Shown here: piece after piece, positions 6,329 to 13,266 of the stretch | Layout of the letters: each line of letters starts with the position of its first letter | Position numbering within the stretch: position 1 is the stretch's first letter | From: Bacteroidota bacterium | Lineage (GTDB): Bacteria; Bacteroidota; Bacteroidia; Flavobacteriales_D; JABDKJ01 | DNA: 13,266 nucleotides | Reading direction: 5' to 3' | NCBI GenBank assembly: GCA_027621335.1 | Contig: JAQCAN010000042.1 | Span: 1 to 13,266 of the forward strand | Translations under genes and position numbers: made by a program | The notes under the pieces: model-generated | What the model saw: only the letters and a program-made list of their open reading frames with translations | Told to the model about the DNA's origin: nothing | Database searches by the model: none

Positions 6329-7834
6329 TTAACGATAGCCATCCCCTAGTGAACTGCGAACACTGAGCTGGAGGCCGTGTATCATCTGGCCATCCAACTC
6401 TCCTCCTTGATGCAGAAGGCTGTATCCCAGTTGGATACGTGTGTCTCTCTCCTGATCAAGGATCCAAGAGCCAAATAATTCAGCACTCCAAAGCTCGGCA
6501 CGTAGACCTTGACCGATGACATTGTCAAAATTCATGAATGGCCCCTCGTAGCTTCTGAAGATATCGCCACCTAGATTGCGTCCGAGTTCGTCAAAACCTT
6601 TCATAACATAGGCTAATCGACCTCGAATCTCATAATCCTTCCAGCGTTGTGTGGCAATCACCATGTACTCAGTGAAGTTGGAGCCCTGTGGATGGGCCAG
6701 ACTCTGGTTCAGATGGGTGTAACTCTGAACCGGGCTACCATGAGAATAGGTGAAGGGCCTGACGATATTCACTTCGGCCTGCATGAAGAGCTTCGGAGCA
6801 GTGGCAAAGGGATGTCCTTTGACTCCAGCTTGGACTCCGAACTTGTTTCCCCACCAGCCTGTCCTATTCCTGAATTCGCTGAGCAGGAATTCATCAAATG
6901 CAATTTGCCCATAGAGCTGATACTTGGGCCAAGCGAGGAATGACAGGCCTAAGCCGATGATGGCATTATCCGCTGATCCAGAGGAGAACTCCACTGGACG
7001 ATAGAAGATGATAGGGTTCAGATAGTGAACATCGAAATTCCGATTGGACAAGCTGTCCTGTCCCTGCCAGATGATGGTCTCAAAGAGTTGGATATTGAAG
7101 GTTTCGGAGATGTTCCAACTCAATAGGTGGGTGCTCGTGAACTTGTCCTCGAACGCAGAGGGACCACCTCCAGGATACAACATGCCTTGCTGCCATGAGA
7201 AGAGGTTCATGTAGTGAAGGTGCCAGACCTTGGTGTCTATTCTGAGGTATGGATATGGAGATGCATGATCAGAGAGGAAAAGCGAGCGGTATCCATCCCC
7301 TAAGAAATGCTTGGCTTTTCCTACTTCAAAGGAGAAATGCTCATCCGCCTGGAACTGGAGCCGTCCGTTGATGTCCCAGAAGGTGTATAGGTCATTGTTC
7401 TGAGAAGCTTGACCATACCCCTCCAAGATTTCGGCCTTTTCAGTGTACGGCTCATAGAATTCAGCTTGCTTAGAGAAGCCTCCAAGGACGGCCAGATCCA
7501 GTGACCAGCGCTTCCCGAATCTTTCCTCAAGGCCAAGTCCCATGATAGCACGCTGACCACTGACGGTGGAATCGGAGACCTGCGCTGAGCCGGTCAAGTC
7601 CAAGAGGGGGATGACCCTATGACGAAAGACCTCGGCTAATTTGACCTTTGATGTGTCGAAACCTCCAGCATGGCCGTAGCTTCTCAGCGCACTATGGAAA
7701 GAGATATCTGGTCTTGCGAGATGTTCCTCCCACGTCCTCAAGTCCACATTGTCATTGATAAAAAGGCCCGTCACCTGCGCTGAACTGCTGAACACCAGCA
7801 CTAAGCTCAGTATGGTCATCACAAAGCCTCTCAT
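6329..7834 (-). CDS. Wzi/RemB-like outer-membrane beta-barrel protein (paralogue A)
   Basis: This 501-residue protein starts with a signal peptide (about 1-19, cleavage near SSSA-Q). The rest alternates in short amphipathic strands rich in Trp, Tyr and Phe, as in an outer-membrane beta-barrel. The block GKAKHFLGDGYRSLFLSDHA (172-191) matches the capsule-assembly Wzi family and the related gliding-motility protein RemB. A second block, YTHLNQSLAHPQGS (372-385), is shared with the other barrel gene at 8974. Wzi is an outer-membrane lectin that binds capsule polysaccharide, and RemB contributes to Flavobacterium gliding; which role applies here is unknown. The ATG overlaps the stop of the WecA-like gene by four bases, so the two are co-translated. 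It is the last gene of that operon, 72 bases before ctaB. The family call is good; the specific function is inferred. Confidence 0.82.
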   Translation of the reverse strand: MRGFVMTILSLVLVFSSSAQVTGLFINDNVDLRTWEEHLARPDISFHSALRSYGHAGGFDTSKVKLAEVFRHRVIPLLDLTGSAQVSDSTVSGQRAIMGLGLEERFGKRWSLDLAVLGGFSKQAEFYEPYTEKAEILEGYGQASQNNDLYTFWDINGRLQFQADEHFSFEVGKAKHFLGDGYRSLFLSDHASPYPYLRIDTKVWHLHYMNLFSWQQGMLYPGGGPSAFEDKFTSTHLLSWNISETFNIQLFETIIWQGQDSLSNRNFDVHYLNPIIFYRPVEFSSGSADNAIIGLGLSFLAWPKYQLYGQIAFDEFLLSEFRNRTGWWGNKFGVQAGVKGHPFATAPKLFMQAEVNIVRPFTYSHGSPVQSYTHLNQSLAHPQGSNFTEYMVIATQRWKDYEIRGRLAYVMKGFDELGRNLGGDIFRSYEGPFMNFDNVIGQGLRAELWSAELFGSWILDQERDTRIQLGYSLLHQGGELDGQMIHGLQLSVRSSLGDGYR

Positions 7835-8916
7835 CGTCCCTTTTTTGGAAGGAAGAGCAATGGAGCTTGATAGAGGATATTGGCAAGGAGGAACAGGATG
7901 AGGAAGCTCAAGTTGATGTCCAATCCCATTAAAAGGAAGTTGCTGAAGACCACCAAGAGGTTCAACCCGTATATGGTCAACACCGTCCCCTTATGGTTAA
8001 GACCAAGCTTCAATAGGCCATGATGGATGTGGTTCTTATCTGCCGAGAAAGGAGATATACCTTTCACCGCCCTGATGAAGAAGACCCTCAAGGTATCCAC
8101 CAGAGGATAGCTGAGTAAGCTCATGGCCATCATAGGGGTAGAGACGCCAGATACTGGTGAAGGGAGCAGGCTTGTATCATGTTCGATGAGGCGAATGGCA
8201 AGAACGCTCACTACCGCACCTACGATCATGGAACCAGAGTCACCCATGAAGATCCTGGCCGGATTGAAATTGAAAATGAGAAAGGCCAAAAGTGCTCCGG
8301 CCAATGAAGAGGCCAATAAGGTCAAGGGGATGTCCCCGGACATCTTGAACCAGATGGCGAAAAGGATAGAGACGATGAACCCCACTCCAGCCGCCAGTCC
8401 ATCCACCCCATCAATGAGATTGAATCCATTCACGATCACGATGTAGGTGAAGACAGAAAGCAGGATGCTCGCCCACATTGGTAAAAGGTCCACACCCAAT
8501 ATCCCATGCATGCTCACGATGCGAACATCTGCCATGTGCACTAGGATGAAGGCCACGATCATGTGACCGAGGAGTTTGTACAGCGGAGCTGTACCGATGA
8601 TGTCATCCTTGACTCCTACAAAGAAGAGGATGAGTAGGGCTGCGATCATGTACTTGAACTGGTCGAAAGCTCCTAATAGGTCATCAGGGTTGTAGAAATA
8701 GTTCCTGTTCTCAGAAGGAAACCAAAGGGCATAGGAGAAGATGAACCCAGCGAAGATGATGATGCCTCCTATTGTAGGAATACTGCTCACATGCAGTTTC
8801 CTTGCTTCAGACGGCTCATCGACCAGATGCTTCAGCTTGGCCACCTTGATCAATGAAGGTGTCGCCAAGAGAACAATGAAGAATGAGGTGATAAATCCGA
8901 GGATTACGATGTCCAT
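7831..8916 (-). CDS. WecA/TagO-like undecaprenyl-phosphate sugar-1-phosphate transferase (glycosyltransferase family 4)
   Basis: This 361-residue membrane enzyme has about ten or eleven helices. It has the family motifs in order: RKLHVSSIPTIGG (39-51), GVKDDIIG (101-108, the Mg-binding Asp pair), NGFNLIDGVDGLA (163-175), FNFNPARIFMGDSGS (215-229) and the cytoplasmic HIHHG (296-300). These place it in the MraY/WecA superfamily. The HIHH motif and its association with surface-polysaccharide genes favour the WecA/TagO side over MraY, which would sit in a cell-division cluster. It would transfer a HexNAc-1-phosphate, typically from UDP-GlcNAc, to undecaprenyl phosphate, starting a lipid-linked glycan at the inner membrane. 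The sugar used cannot be told from sequence. The gene leads a two-gene operon with a Wzi-like barrel gene and has its own TAACTTTG box upstream. Confidence 0.92.
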   Translation of the reverse strand: MDIVILGFITSFFIVLLATPSLIKVAKLKHLVDEPSEARKLHVSSIPTIGGIIIFAGFIFSYALWFPSENRNYFYNPDDLLGAFDQFKYMIAALLILFFVGVKDDIIGTAPLYKLLGHMIVAFILVHMADVRIVSMHGILGVDLLPMWASILLSVFTYIVIVNGFNLIDGVDGLAAGVGFIVSILFAIWFKMSGDIPLTLLASSLAGALLAFLIFNFNPARIFMGDSGSMIVGAVVSVLAIRLIEHDTSLLPSPVSGVSTPMMAMSLLSYPLVDTLRVFFIRAVKGISPFSADKNHIHHGLLKLGLNHKGTVLTIYGLNLLVVFSNFLLMGLDINLSFLILFLLANILYQAPLLFLPKKGR

Positions 8917-8936
8917 AAAATCTTCTCAGGTTGTCT

Positions 8937-8944
8937 CAAAGTTA
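8937..8944 (-). promoter_or_regulatory. Putative -7 promoter element of the WecA-like operon
   Basis: Minus-strand TAACTTTG, identical to the boxes before ctaB and gmd, lies in the 57-base gap upstream of the WecA-like gene, 20 bases before its ATG. Its presence suggests the WecA-like and Wzi-like genes can be transcribed separately from the gmd operon. No convincing -33 element is visible. Confidence 0.55.
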
Positions 8945-8973
8945 GGCAATATCAAGGCTAAGGGAGGGCTCAC

Positions 8974-10536
8974 TCAGAAATCTTCATAGGTATTCATCAG
9001 GCTCATCTCTATCCCGAATTTGAACATGTTGAATCGGTCATCGATGGTCCCCCTGTTCTCGGTACGGTACATCCAGCCCAGATAGGCGTTGAAGTTCGAT
9101 TTCGGGTTGAAAAAATAACCGATACGAGCGTCTATATGAAACAAGTCCCTTTCCTTTAAGTCGAACCCATTCTCTTCCAGCGCGGTGAACAACTGATCAC
9201 CGGTATATCCCAGGTCGCTTTTAGATGAGGTTTGCGCATTCACGATTGATGCATCCAAAAACAGTCTTTTGTAGAAGTAAAGAAGATCCAAGCGGGTCTC
9301 ACTGAAGCCACTTCCCATGGGATGGGCGAGTGGCTGATTGTAATGCGTATAGGCTAGTGCAGGATTAGAGGCACCATAGGCCGAAGCTGTCGTGGAATTG
9401 TACTCCAGATTGATGGAGAGTCCTTCAAGAAGGAGGCTGTTAGTTCTGGCTCCGAGCTGATAACCATTCTGGTCCTTTCCATCTGCGGCATATTGACCAA
9501 AGACCTTGATTCCTTGTATAGGTTTGACGACCACATCGAACCCGATAAGACCATTCGAATCTTCTCCAGTCAGCCCATCTAACACGCTATTAAGGCCGAT
9601 GATTGGGAGGTACGCCTCTAGTGGTGGACTTTTTGTCCCTTCCAATGCATCGAAACCGTCCCAGATGAACCCTTCGAAGAGCCCGATACTCACCTCATCA
9701 ATGGGCTGGAATTCAAGGTATTTGAAACTCCCTGATTTAGGAGCAAAAAGGCTTTCAGGGCTATCGCCCCTTGGCAAACGATCCAATGTCTGCAACCAAG
9801 CTTGGATGACATGGTACCTTAGTCTCCCATCCAAGAAACGTGAGTTCAACTTCACTTGAGGATAGGTGAAGGCATTGTCGGAAAGGAGCAGGGAACGTCT
9901 TCCCGAACCGATGAAATTCCTTTGTGAACCAAATTGGATGTTCAGCCATTCGGCCGCCTCATAGGAGACATAGCCTTCAGCGATGTTGTGGTCGAAGGCA
10001 CCATTGGCAAAAGGCTTCGTGCGGCCTTGTCCAGGAACTACACCTGATTGCTCGGTATAATCATACAGATAGCGGGGGAGTGTGGATTGGATTTCACGAA
10101 AGGTGGTCTCAAAGGAGACCTTCTTTCCGATGTTCCCTTTGACCGAGAAGCCCCTCATGTTGCGGTACAAGAGGGTTGTGTCTGAATAGCTGGTGGTATC
10201 GCTGAATTCTCGGCCCACCTCGAAGTGGAGCAGCAGGTCGATGTAGACTTGGAAGTCATCCTTCTCCAAGCTGATGAGATGGTCATTGAAGAGCTTCTCT
10301 CCCAGCTCAGAGTAATAGGTCTCATCGGTGTAGCCTCTCACCCCATTGAGCTCATACCAGGATTCGGGCAGAGAGCGGAAGCTGCCATTCAGGGTGCTAT
10401 CCCCTTGTTCCAAGAAGTACTGGGAGTAACTATTGATCGGGTAGTTGTAATACTGGCCGAGCGCAGGGGTAGAGATGAAAAGGAGGAAGAAGCTAAGGCT
10501 GCTCCACAAAAACAGCGTGTCGAACCTCTTCTTCAT
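8974..10536 (-). CDS. Wzi/RemB-like outer-membrane beta-barrel protein (paralogue B)
   Basis: I prefer the ATG at 10536-10534 (520 residues) because it begins a classic signal peptide: MKKR, then a hydrophobic core ending STPALGQ. An ATG six codons upstream (10554) is also possible. Either start overlaps the fcl 3' end, by 44 or 62 bases. The mature protein is rich in amphipathic aromatic strands. The block FIGSGRRSLLLSDNAFTYP (208-226) is the Wzi/RemB signature, and YTHYNQPLAHPMGSGFSE (396-413) closely matches the barrel encoded at 6329. GLFEGFIWDGFDAL is likewise comparable to QLFETIIWQGQDSL in that protein. The two are therefore paralogues, but diverged. A role in displaying or binding surface polysaccharide is expected from the family and from co-transcription with the GDP-fucose genes; a gliding-motility role is an alternative. 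Confidence 0.82.
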   Translation of the reverse strand: MKKRFDTLFLWSSLSFFLLFISTPALGQYYNYPINSYSQYFLEQGDSTLNGSFRSLPESWYELNGVRGYTDETYYSELGEKLFNDHLISLEKDDFQVYIDLLLHFEVGREFSDTTSYSDTTLLYRNMRGFSVKGNIGKKVSFETTFREIQSTLPRYLYDYTEQSGVVPGQGRTKPFANGAFDHNIAEGYVSYEAAEWLNIQFGSQRNFIGSGRRSLLLSDNAFTYPQVKLNSRFLDGRLRYHVIQAWLQTLDRLPRGDSPESLFAPKSGSFKYLEFQPIDEVSIGLFEGFIWDGFDALEGTKSPPLEAYLPIIGLNSVLDGLTGEDSNGLIGFDVVVKPIQGIKVFGQYAADGKDQNGYQLGARTNSLLLEGLSINLEYNSTTASAYGASNPALAYTHYNQPLAHPMGSGFSETRLDLLYFYKRLFLDASIVNAQTSSKSDLGYTGDQLFTALEENGFDLKERDLFHIDARIGYFFNPKSNFNAYLGWMYRTENRGTIDDRFNMFKFGIEMSLMNTYEDF

Positions 10537-11437
10537 AGACCTTCTTGATTCCATCTGATAAAGATATCCTTGGAGACCATCCGATCGCCTTGATCTTGGA
10601 AACGTCCATTAGTTTACGCGGTGTCCCATCTGGCTTGGTGGTGTCAAAGCGCAGCTGGCCTTCATAACCTACAATGTCCTTGATCATTTCAGCCAAGTCC
10701 TTGATGCTGAGGTCCTGACCTGTTCCGATGTTGAGGAATAATTCCTCATCATAGCTATCCATCATTAAGAGACAAGCTTCTGCTAGGTCATCCACATGGA
10801 GGAACTCCCGCAATGGAGTGCCCGTTCCCCAGATCTGCACCTCTGGCAGACTTTCGGCCTTGGCCGTATGGAATTTCCTCAGGAGGGCAGGGAGCACATG
10901 GGACTTGTTCAGGTCGTAATTGTCATTGGGTCCATAGAGGTTGGTCGGCATGGCGGAGATGAAGTTGCATCCGTATTGCCTTCTATAGGACTCTACAAGT
11001 TTTATTCCTGTGATCTTTGCAATGGCGTATGGTTCATTGGTCTGTTCGAGCTCCCCAGTCAGAAGGTATTCTTCCTTTAGAGGTTGAGGGGCCAGTTTGG
11101 GATAGATGCAGCTGCTTCCCAAGAAAAGGAGCTTTTTCACCTTATGCAGATATGCCTGATGGATGACGTTCGCCTCTATCATGAGGTTGTCATACAGGAA
11201 ATCGGCTCTGAAGGTGTTATTGGCCATGATGCCCCCCACCTTGGCGGCCGCTAGGAATACGAATTCAGGACGTTCTTTCTCGAAGAGCTCCTTCACCTGA
11301 GGCTGATCCCGAAGATCCAATTGCGCGCTGGTTCTGGTGATGAGGTGTTTGTATCCTCTTTCCTCCAAAGCTCTTACAATCGCTGAGCCCACCATTCCGC
11401 GATGACCGGCTACGAAGATCCTTGAGTCCTTATTCAT
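10493..11437 (-). CDS. fcl: GDP-L-fucose synthase
   Basis: This 314-residue enzyme converts GDP-4-keto-6-deoxymannose to GDP-L-fucose by epimerisation and NADPH reduction in the cytoplasm. It is an extended short-chain dehydrogenase. The nucleotide loop is GHRGMVGSA (11-19). The catalytic residues line up with the Escherichia coli enzyme: S108-S109-C110 in LGSSCIYP, Y137 and K141 in YAIAK, and H180 in LNKSHVLPALLRK. The start ATG overlaps the gmd stop by eight bases (ATGAATAA), so translation is coupled. The last codons overlap the start of the Wzi-like gene in another frame. Length and motifs are complete. Confidence 0.96.
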   Translation of the reverse strand: MNKDSRIFVAGHRGMVGSAIVRALEERGYKHLITRTSAQLDLRDQPQVKELFEKERPEFVFLAAAKVGGIMANNTFRADFLYDNLMIEANVIHQAYLHKVKKLLFLGSSCIYPKLAPQPLKEEYLLTGELEQTNEPYAIAKITGIKLVESYRRQYGCNFISAMPTNLYGPNDNYDLNKSHVLPALLRKFHTAKAESLPEVQIWGTGTPLREFLHVDDLAEACLLMMDSYDEELFLNIGTGQDLSIKDLAEMIKDIVGYEGQLRFDTTKPDGTPRKLMDVSKIKAIGWSPRISLSDGIKKVYEEEVRHAVFVEQP

Positions 11438-12524
11438 GGTACTTCATCACTTTATGCCCTCCCTTGAGGAGGTACTCATCCCTTTGGAAGAGCTTCAGGT
11501 CTTCTGTGACCATCTCCTTGACGAGCTGTTCGAAGGTGTGTTGGTGTTTCCAGCCTAGTTCTCTATATGCTTTACTGGGGTCACCTAAGAGCAAATCGAC
11601 CTCTGTTGGCCTGAAATACTTGGCATCCACTTCTACCAGCACTTTGCCGCTTGCAGCATCTAAGCCTTTCTCAGCTACTCCGCTTCCTTCCCATCTCAGG
11701 GTCATCCCTAATTCTTGAAACGCCAATTGCACGAATTCCCTCACCGCATGGGTCTCTCCAGTAGATAGCACGAAATCATCAGGTGTTTCCTGCTGAAGGA
11801 TGCGCCACATGCCTTCAACATAATCCTTGGCATGTCCCCAATCCCTTTTCGCATCTAGATTCCCAAGGTAGAGTTTGTCTTGAAGTCCGAGTTTGATCTT
11901 GGCAGCCGCACGGGTGATCTTTCGTGTCACGAAAGTCTCTCCCCTCAATGGGCTCTCATGATTGAAGAGTATGCCATTACAGGCATAGAGTCCATAGGCC
12001 TCCCTGTAATTCTTTATGATCCAGAAGCCGTATAATTTCGCTACCGCATAGGGGCTGCGCGGATAAAAAGGCGTGGTCTCCGATTGGGGAACCTCCTGCA
12101 CCTTCCCATAAAGCTCTGAGGTAGATGCTTGATAGAAGCGGGTCTTCTTTTCCAAACCCAAGGTACGGATGGCCTCCAGCATGCGTAGAGTGCCCATGGC
12201 ATCCACATTGGCTGTATATTCTGGCATCTCGAAGGAGACCATGACATGGGATTGTGCAGCCAGATTGTAGATCTCATCCGGCTGGACCTGTTGGATGATT
12301 CGTATCAGATTCGAACTGTCAGTCAAATCTCCATGATGAAGGAAGAAGCGAACATGGCTCTCATGCTGATCTTGGTAGAGATGGTCAATACGATCTGTAT
12401 TGAAGAGGGAACTTCTGCGCTTTATTCCATGTACCTCGTATCCTTTTCCCAATAAGAGCTCTGCGAGGTATGCTCCATCTTGGCCGGTGATACCTGTGAT
12501 GAGGGCAACTTTCTTCTGTGTCAT
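11430..12524 (-). CDS. gmd: GDP-mannose 4,6-dehydratase
   Basis: The ATG at 12524-12522 gives 364 residues and puts the Rossmann loop GITGQDGAYLAE (11-22) where the family has it. The frame stays open upstream to a TTG at 12560, but those 12 residues are not family-like. The catalytic residues are present: T135, S136, E137 in STSELYG, and Y159 with K163 in YPRSPYAVAK. The family block NHESPLRGETFVTRKITRA (188-206) and RDWGHAKDYVEGMW (227-240) are almost as in E. coli Gmd. It dehydrates GDP-D-mannose to GDP-4-keto-6-deoxymannose, the substrate of the next gene's product. It is the first gene of its operon. Confidence 0.97.
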   Translation of the reverse strand: MTQKKVALITGITGQDGAYLAELLLGKGYEVHGIKRRSSLFNTDRIDHLYQDQHESHVRFFLHHGDLTDSSNLIRIIQQVQPDEIYNLAAQSHVMVSFEMPEYTANVDAMGTLRMLEAIRTLGLEKKTRFYQASTSELYGKVQEVPQSETTPFYPRSPYAVAKLYGFWIIKNYREAYGLYACNGILFNHESPLRGETFVTRKITRAAAKIKLGLQDKLYLGNLDAKRDWGHAKDYVEGMWRILQQETPDDFVLSTGETHAVREFVQLAFQELGMTLRWEGSGVAEKGLDAASGKVLVEVDAKYFRPTEVDLLLGDPSKAYRELGWKHQHTFEQLVKEMVTEDLKLFQRDEYLLKGGHKVMKYHE

Positions 12525-12597
12525 CAAAGAAGGGTTAATTAGGCCAAAGCCCGGGCGCAATTCACAAGTAAAAGCGCAGCCTTGGCTCTGAGTCAGG

Positions 12598-12605
12598 CAA
12601 AGTTA
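12598..12605 (-). promoter_or_regulatory. Putative -7 promoter element of the gmd operon
   Basis: Minus-strand TAACTTTG is again an exact TAnnTTTG match. It lies in the 105-base gap between the L,D-transpeptidase stop and gmd, 73 bases upstream of the gmd ATG, leaving an untranslated leader of about 65-70 bases. The leader contains an 8-base GC palindrome (GCCCGGGC, 12549-12556) but no convincing riboswitch or terminator. No clear -33 element is seen. Confidence 0.55.
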
Positions 12606-12629
12606 ACAGATAGGATAAGGGGAGGAGAC

Positions 12630-13266
12630 TTAAAGTTTGGCCGAACCTTTAGCTTCTTCTTTCTGCCTTTTAGCAGCAAGTTTGAGTTCTTTCTTGCTCA
12701 ACTGAGGCTTTAAGCCAGGAAGGTCGGCAATGACATCCGGGACAAGGAATCCATCTTTCCAAATGACAACGGGCGTTCCTTCTTCAACGAATTCATAGAG
12801 GGCAAAGACATCCAAGTTCTTCATCCTTACACAACCATGGGATGCGGGTTGACCGAGCAGAGCTTCATCTGGGGTACCATGGATATAGATGTACCTTCTC
12901 AAGCTGCTAGAGGAACCGAGACTGTTTCTCTCCTCACCTCCTTCTAACCACATGATGCGCGTAGTGATCAAGTCTTTATCCTTGAAGCGAGCATCATTGG
13001 GGGTAGCCTGTTTACCAGTATTGGTGCGACTTTTGAAGATGGTATTCAGGCTGGCATCATCTCCGACCTTCTTGGCCACAAAATGCATCCCCAGTGGGGT
13101 CCTGTTGCTGTTGGCCATTTCTCCTTCGCCATATTTGGAGGTGGAGATCTGGAAGTTCTCTATGATGCGATTATGGTTCAAGACATACATCCTCTGATGA
13201 TTCACATCTACAAAGAGGAGTTTACCTTCCCTGAGGTGGGTGTAGTTATCCAAGATGATCGCTTGC
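12630..13266 (-). CDS. L,D-transpeptidase (YkuD domain), probably 5'-truncated by window edge
   Basis: The frame is open to the right edge (upstream codons read QAII before LDNYTHLREGK), so the true start and any signal peptide are probably outside the window. A TTG at 13253 would give 207 residues but begins inside what looks like domain sequence. The YkuD catalytic site is intact: YIYIHGTPDEALLG followed by QPASHGCVRMKN, with the nucleophile Cys 141 and His 125 counted from that TTG. The N-terminal strand LLFVDVNHQRMYVL and the RTPLG block also fit. The C-terminal tail (about 187-207) is lysine- and glutamate-rich. These enzymes form 3-3 peptidoglycan cross-links or attach proteins to peptidoglycan in the periplasm. 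The gene lies 105 bases upstream of gmd in the same direction, with no clear terminator between. Confidence 0.92.
   Translation of the reverse strand, partial: QAIILDNYTHLREGKLLFVDVNHQRMYVLNHNRIIENFQISTSKYGEGEMANSNRTPLGMHFVAKKVGDDASLNTIFKSRTNTGKQATPNDARFKDKDLITTRIMWLEGGEERNSLGSSSSLRRYIYIHGTPDEALLGQPASHGCVRMKNLDVFALYEFVEEGTPVVIWKDGFLVPDVIADLPGLKPQLSKKELKLAAKRQKEEAKGSAKL

Noticed and set aside
12525..12629. Possible riboswitch or attenuator before gmd
   Set aside because: The gap contains only short palindromes (AGCCTTGGCT, GCCCGGGC) and no terminator-like hairpin with a T-run on the minus strand or recognisable riboswitch core.
1..13266. Mobile element, defence system or CRISPR array
   Set aside because: No transposase, integrase, phage, toxin, restriction or Cas-like protein and no regularly spaced direct repeats were seen. 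All long frames are explained by the genes listed.

Overview
The window looks like a chromosomal segment of a Bacteroidota bacterium, probably in or near the Flavobacteriales. Three lines of evidence point there. The cytochrome-oxidase accessory cluster has the Bacteroidota layout: ctaB, two subunit III genes, subunit IV, SCO, DUF420, small CxxC protein. Three intergenic gaps carry the exact octamer TAACTTTG, which fits the Bacteroidota -7 promoter consensus TAnnTTTG. Starts lack clear Shine-Dalgarno sequences, and the encoded proteins (Wzi/RemB-like barrels, the coiled-coil Ig-like protein) are of types common in this phylum. No rRNA, tRNA, CRISPR array, insertion sequence or phage gene was seen.

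Layout, left to right. A ComF-family phosphoribosyltransferase gene (minus strand, running off the left edge) is divergent from the only plus-strand gene. That gene encodes a membrane-anchored coiled-coil protein with a C-terminal beta-rich domain. It converges on the next minus-strand operon across a 171-base gap holding two strong hairpin terminators. From about 6256 down to 1844 lies one tight minus-strand operon: heme O synthase (ctaB), two cytochrome c oxidase subunit III paralogues, subunit IV, an SCO copper chaperone, a DUF420/CtaM-like membrane protein and an 84-residue CxxC membrane protein. It supplies heme, copper delivery and small subunits for a heme-copper oxidase whose catalytic subunits I and II are not in the window.

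From 12524 down to 6329 are two short minus-strand operons for surface polysaccharide. The first is gmd, fcl and a Wzi-like outer-membrane barrel gene. The second is a WecA-like polyprenyl-phosphate sugar-1-phosphate transferase and another Wzi-like barrel gene. Gmd and Fcl turn GDP-mannose into GDP-L-fucose, the WecA-like enzyme would start a lipid-linked glycan, and the two related barrels probably act at the outer membrane in capsule or adhesin display. At the right edge is an L,D-transpeptidase gene whose 5' end probably lies outside the window.

Most of this is conserved housekeeping or envelope biology. The points most worth a second look are the uncharacterised CxxC protein ending the oxidase operon, the paired Wzi-like barrels around the WecA-like gene, the histidine-rich loop in one subunit III, and the identical promoter octamer in front of three operons.
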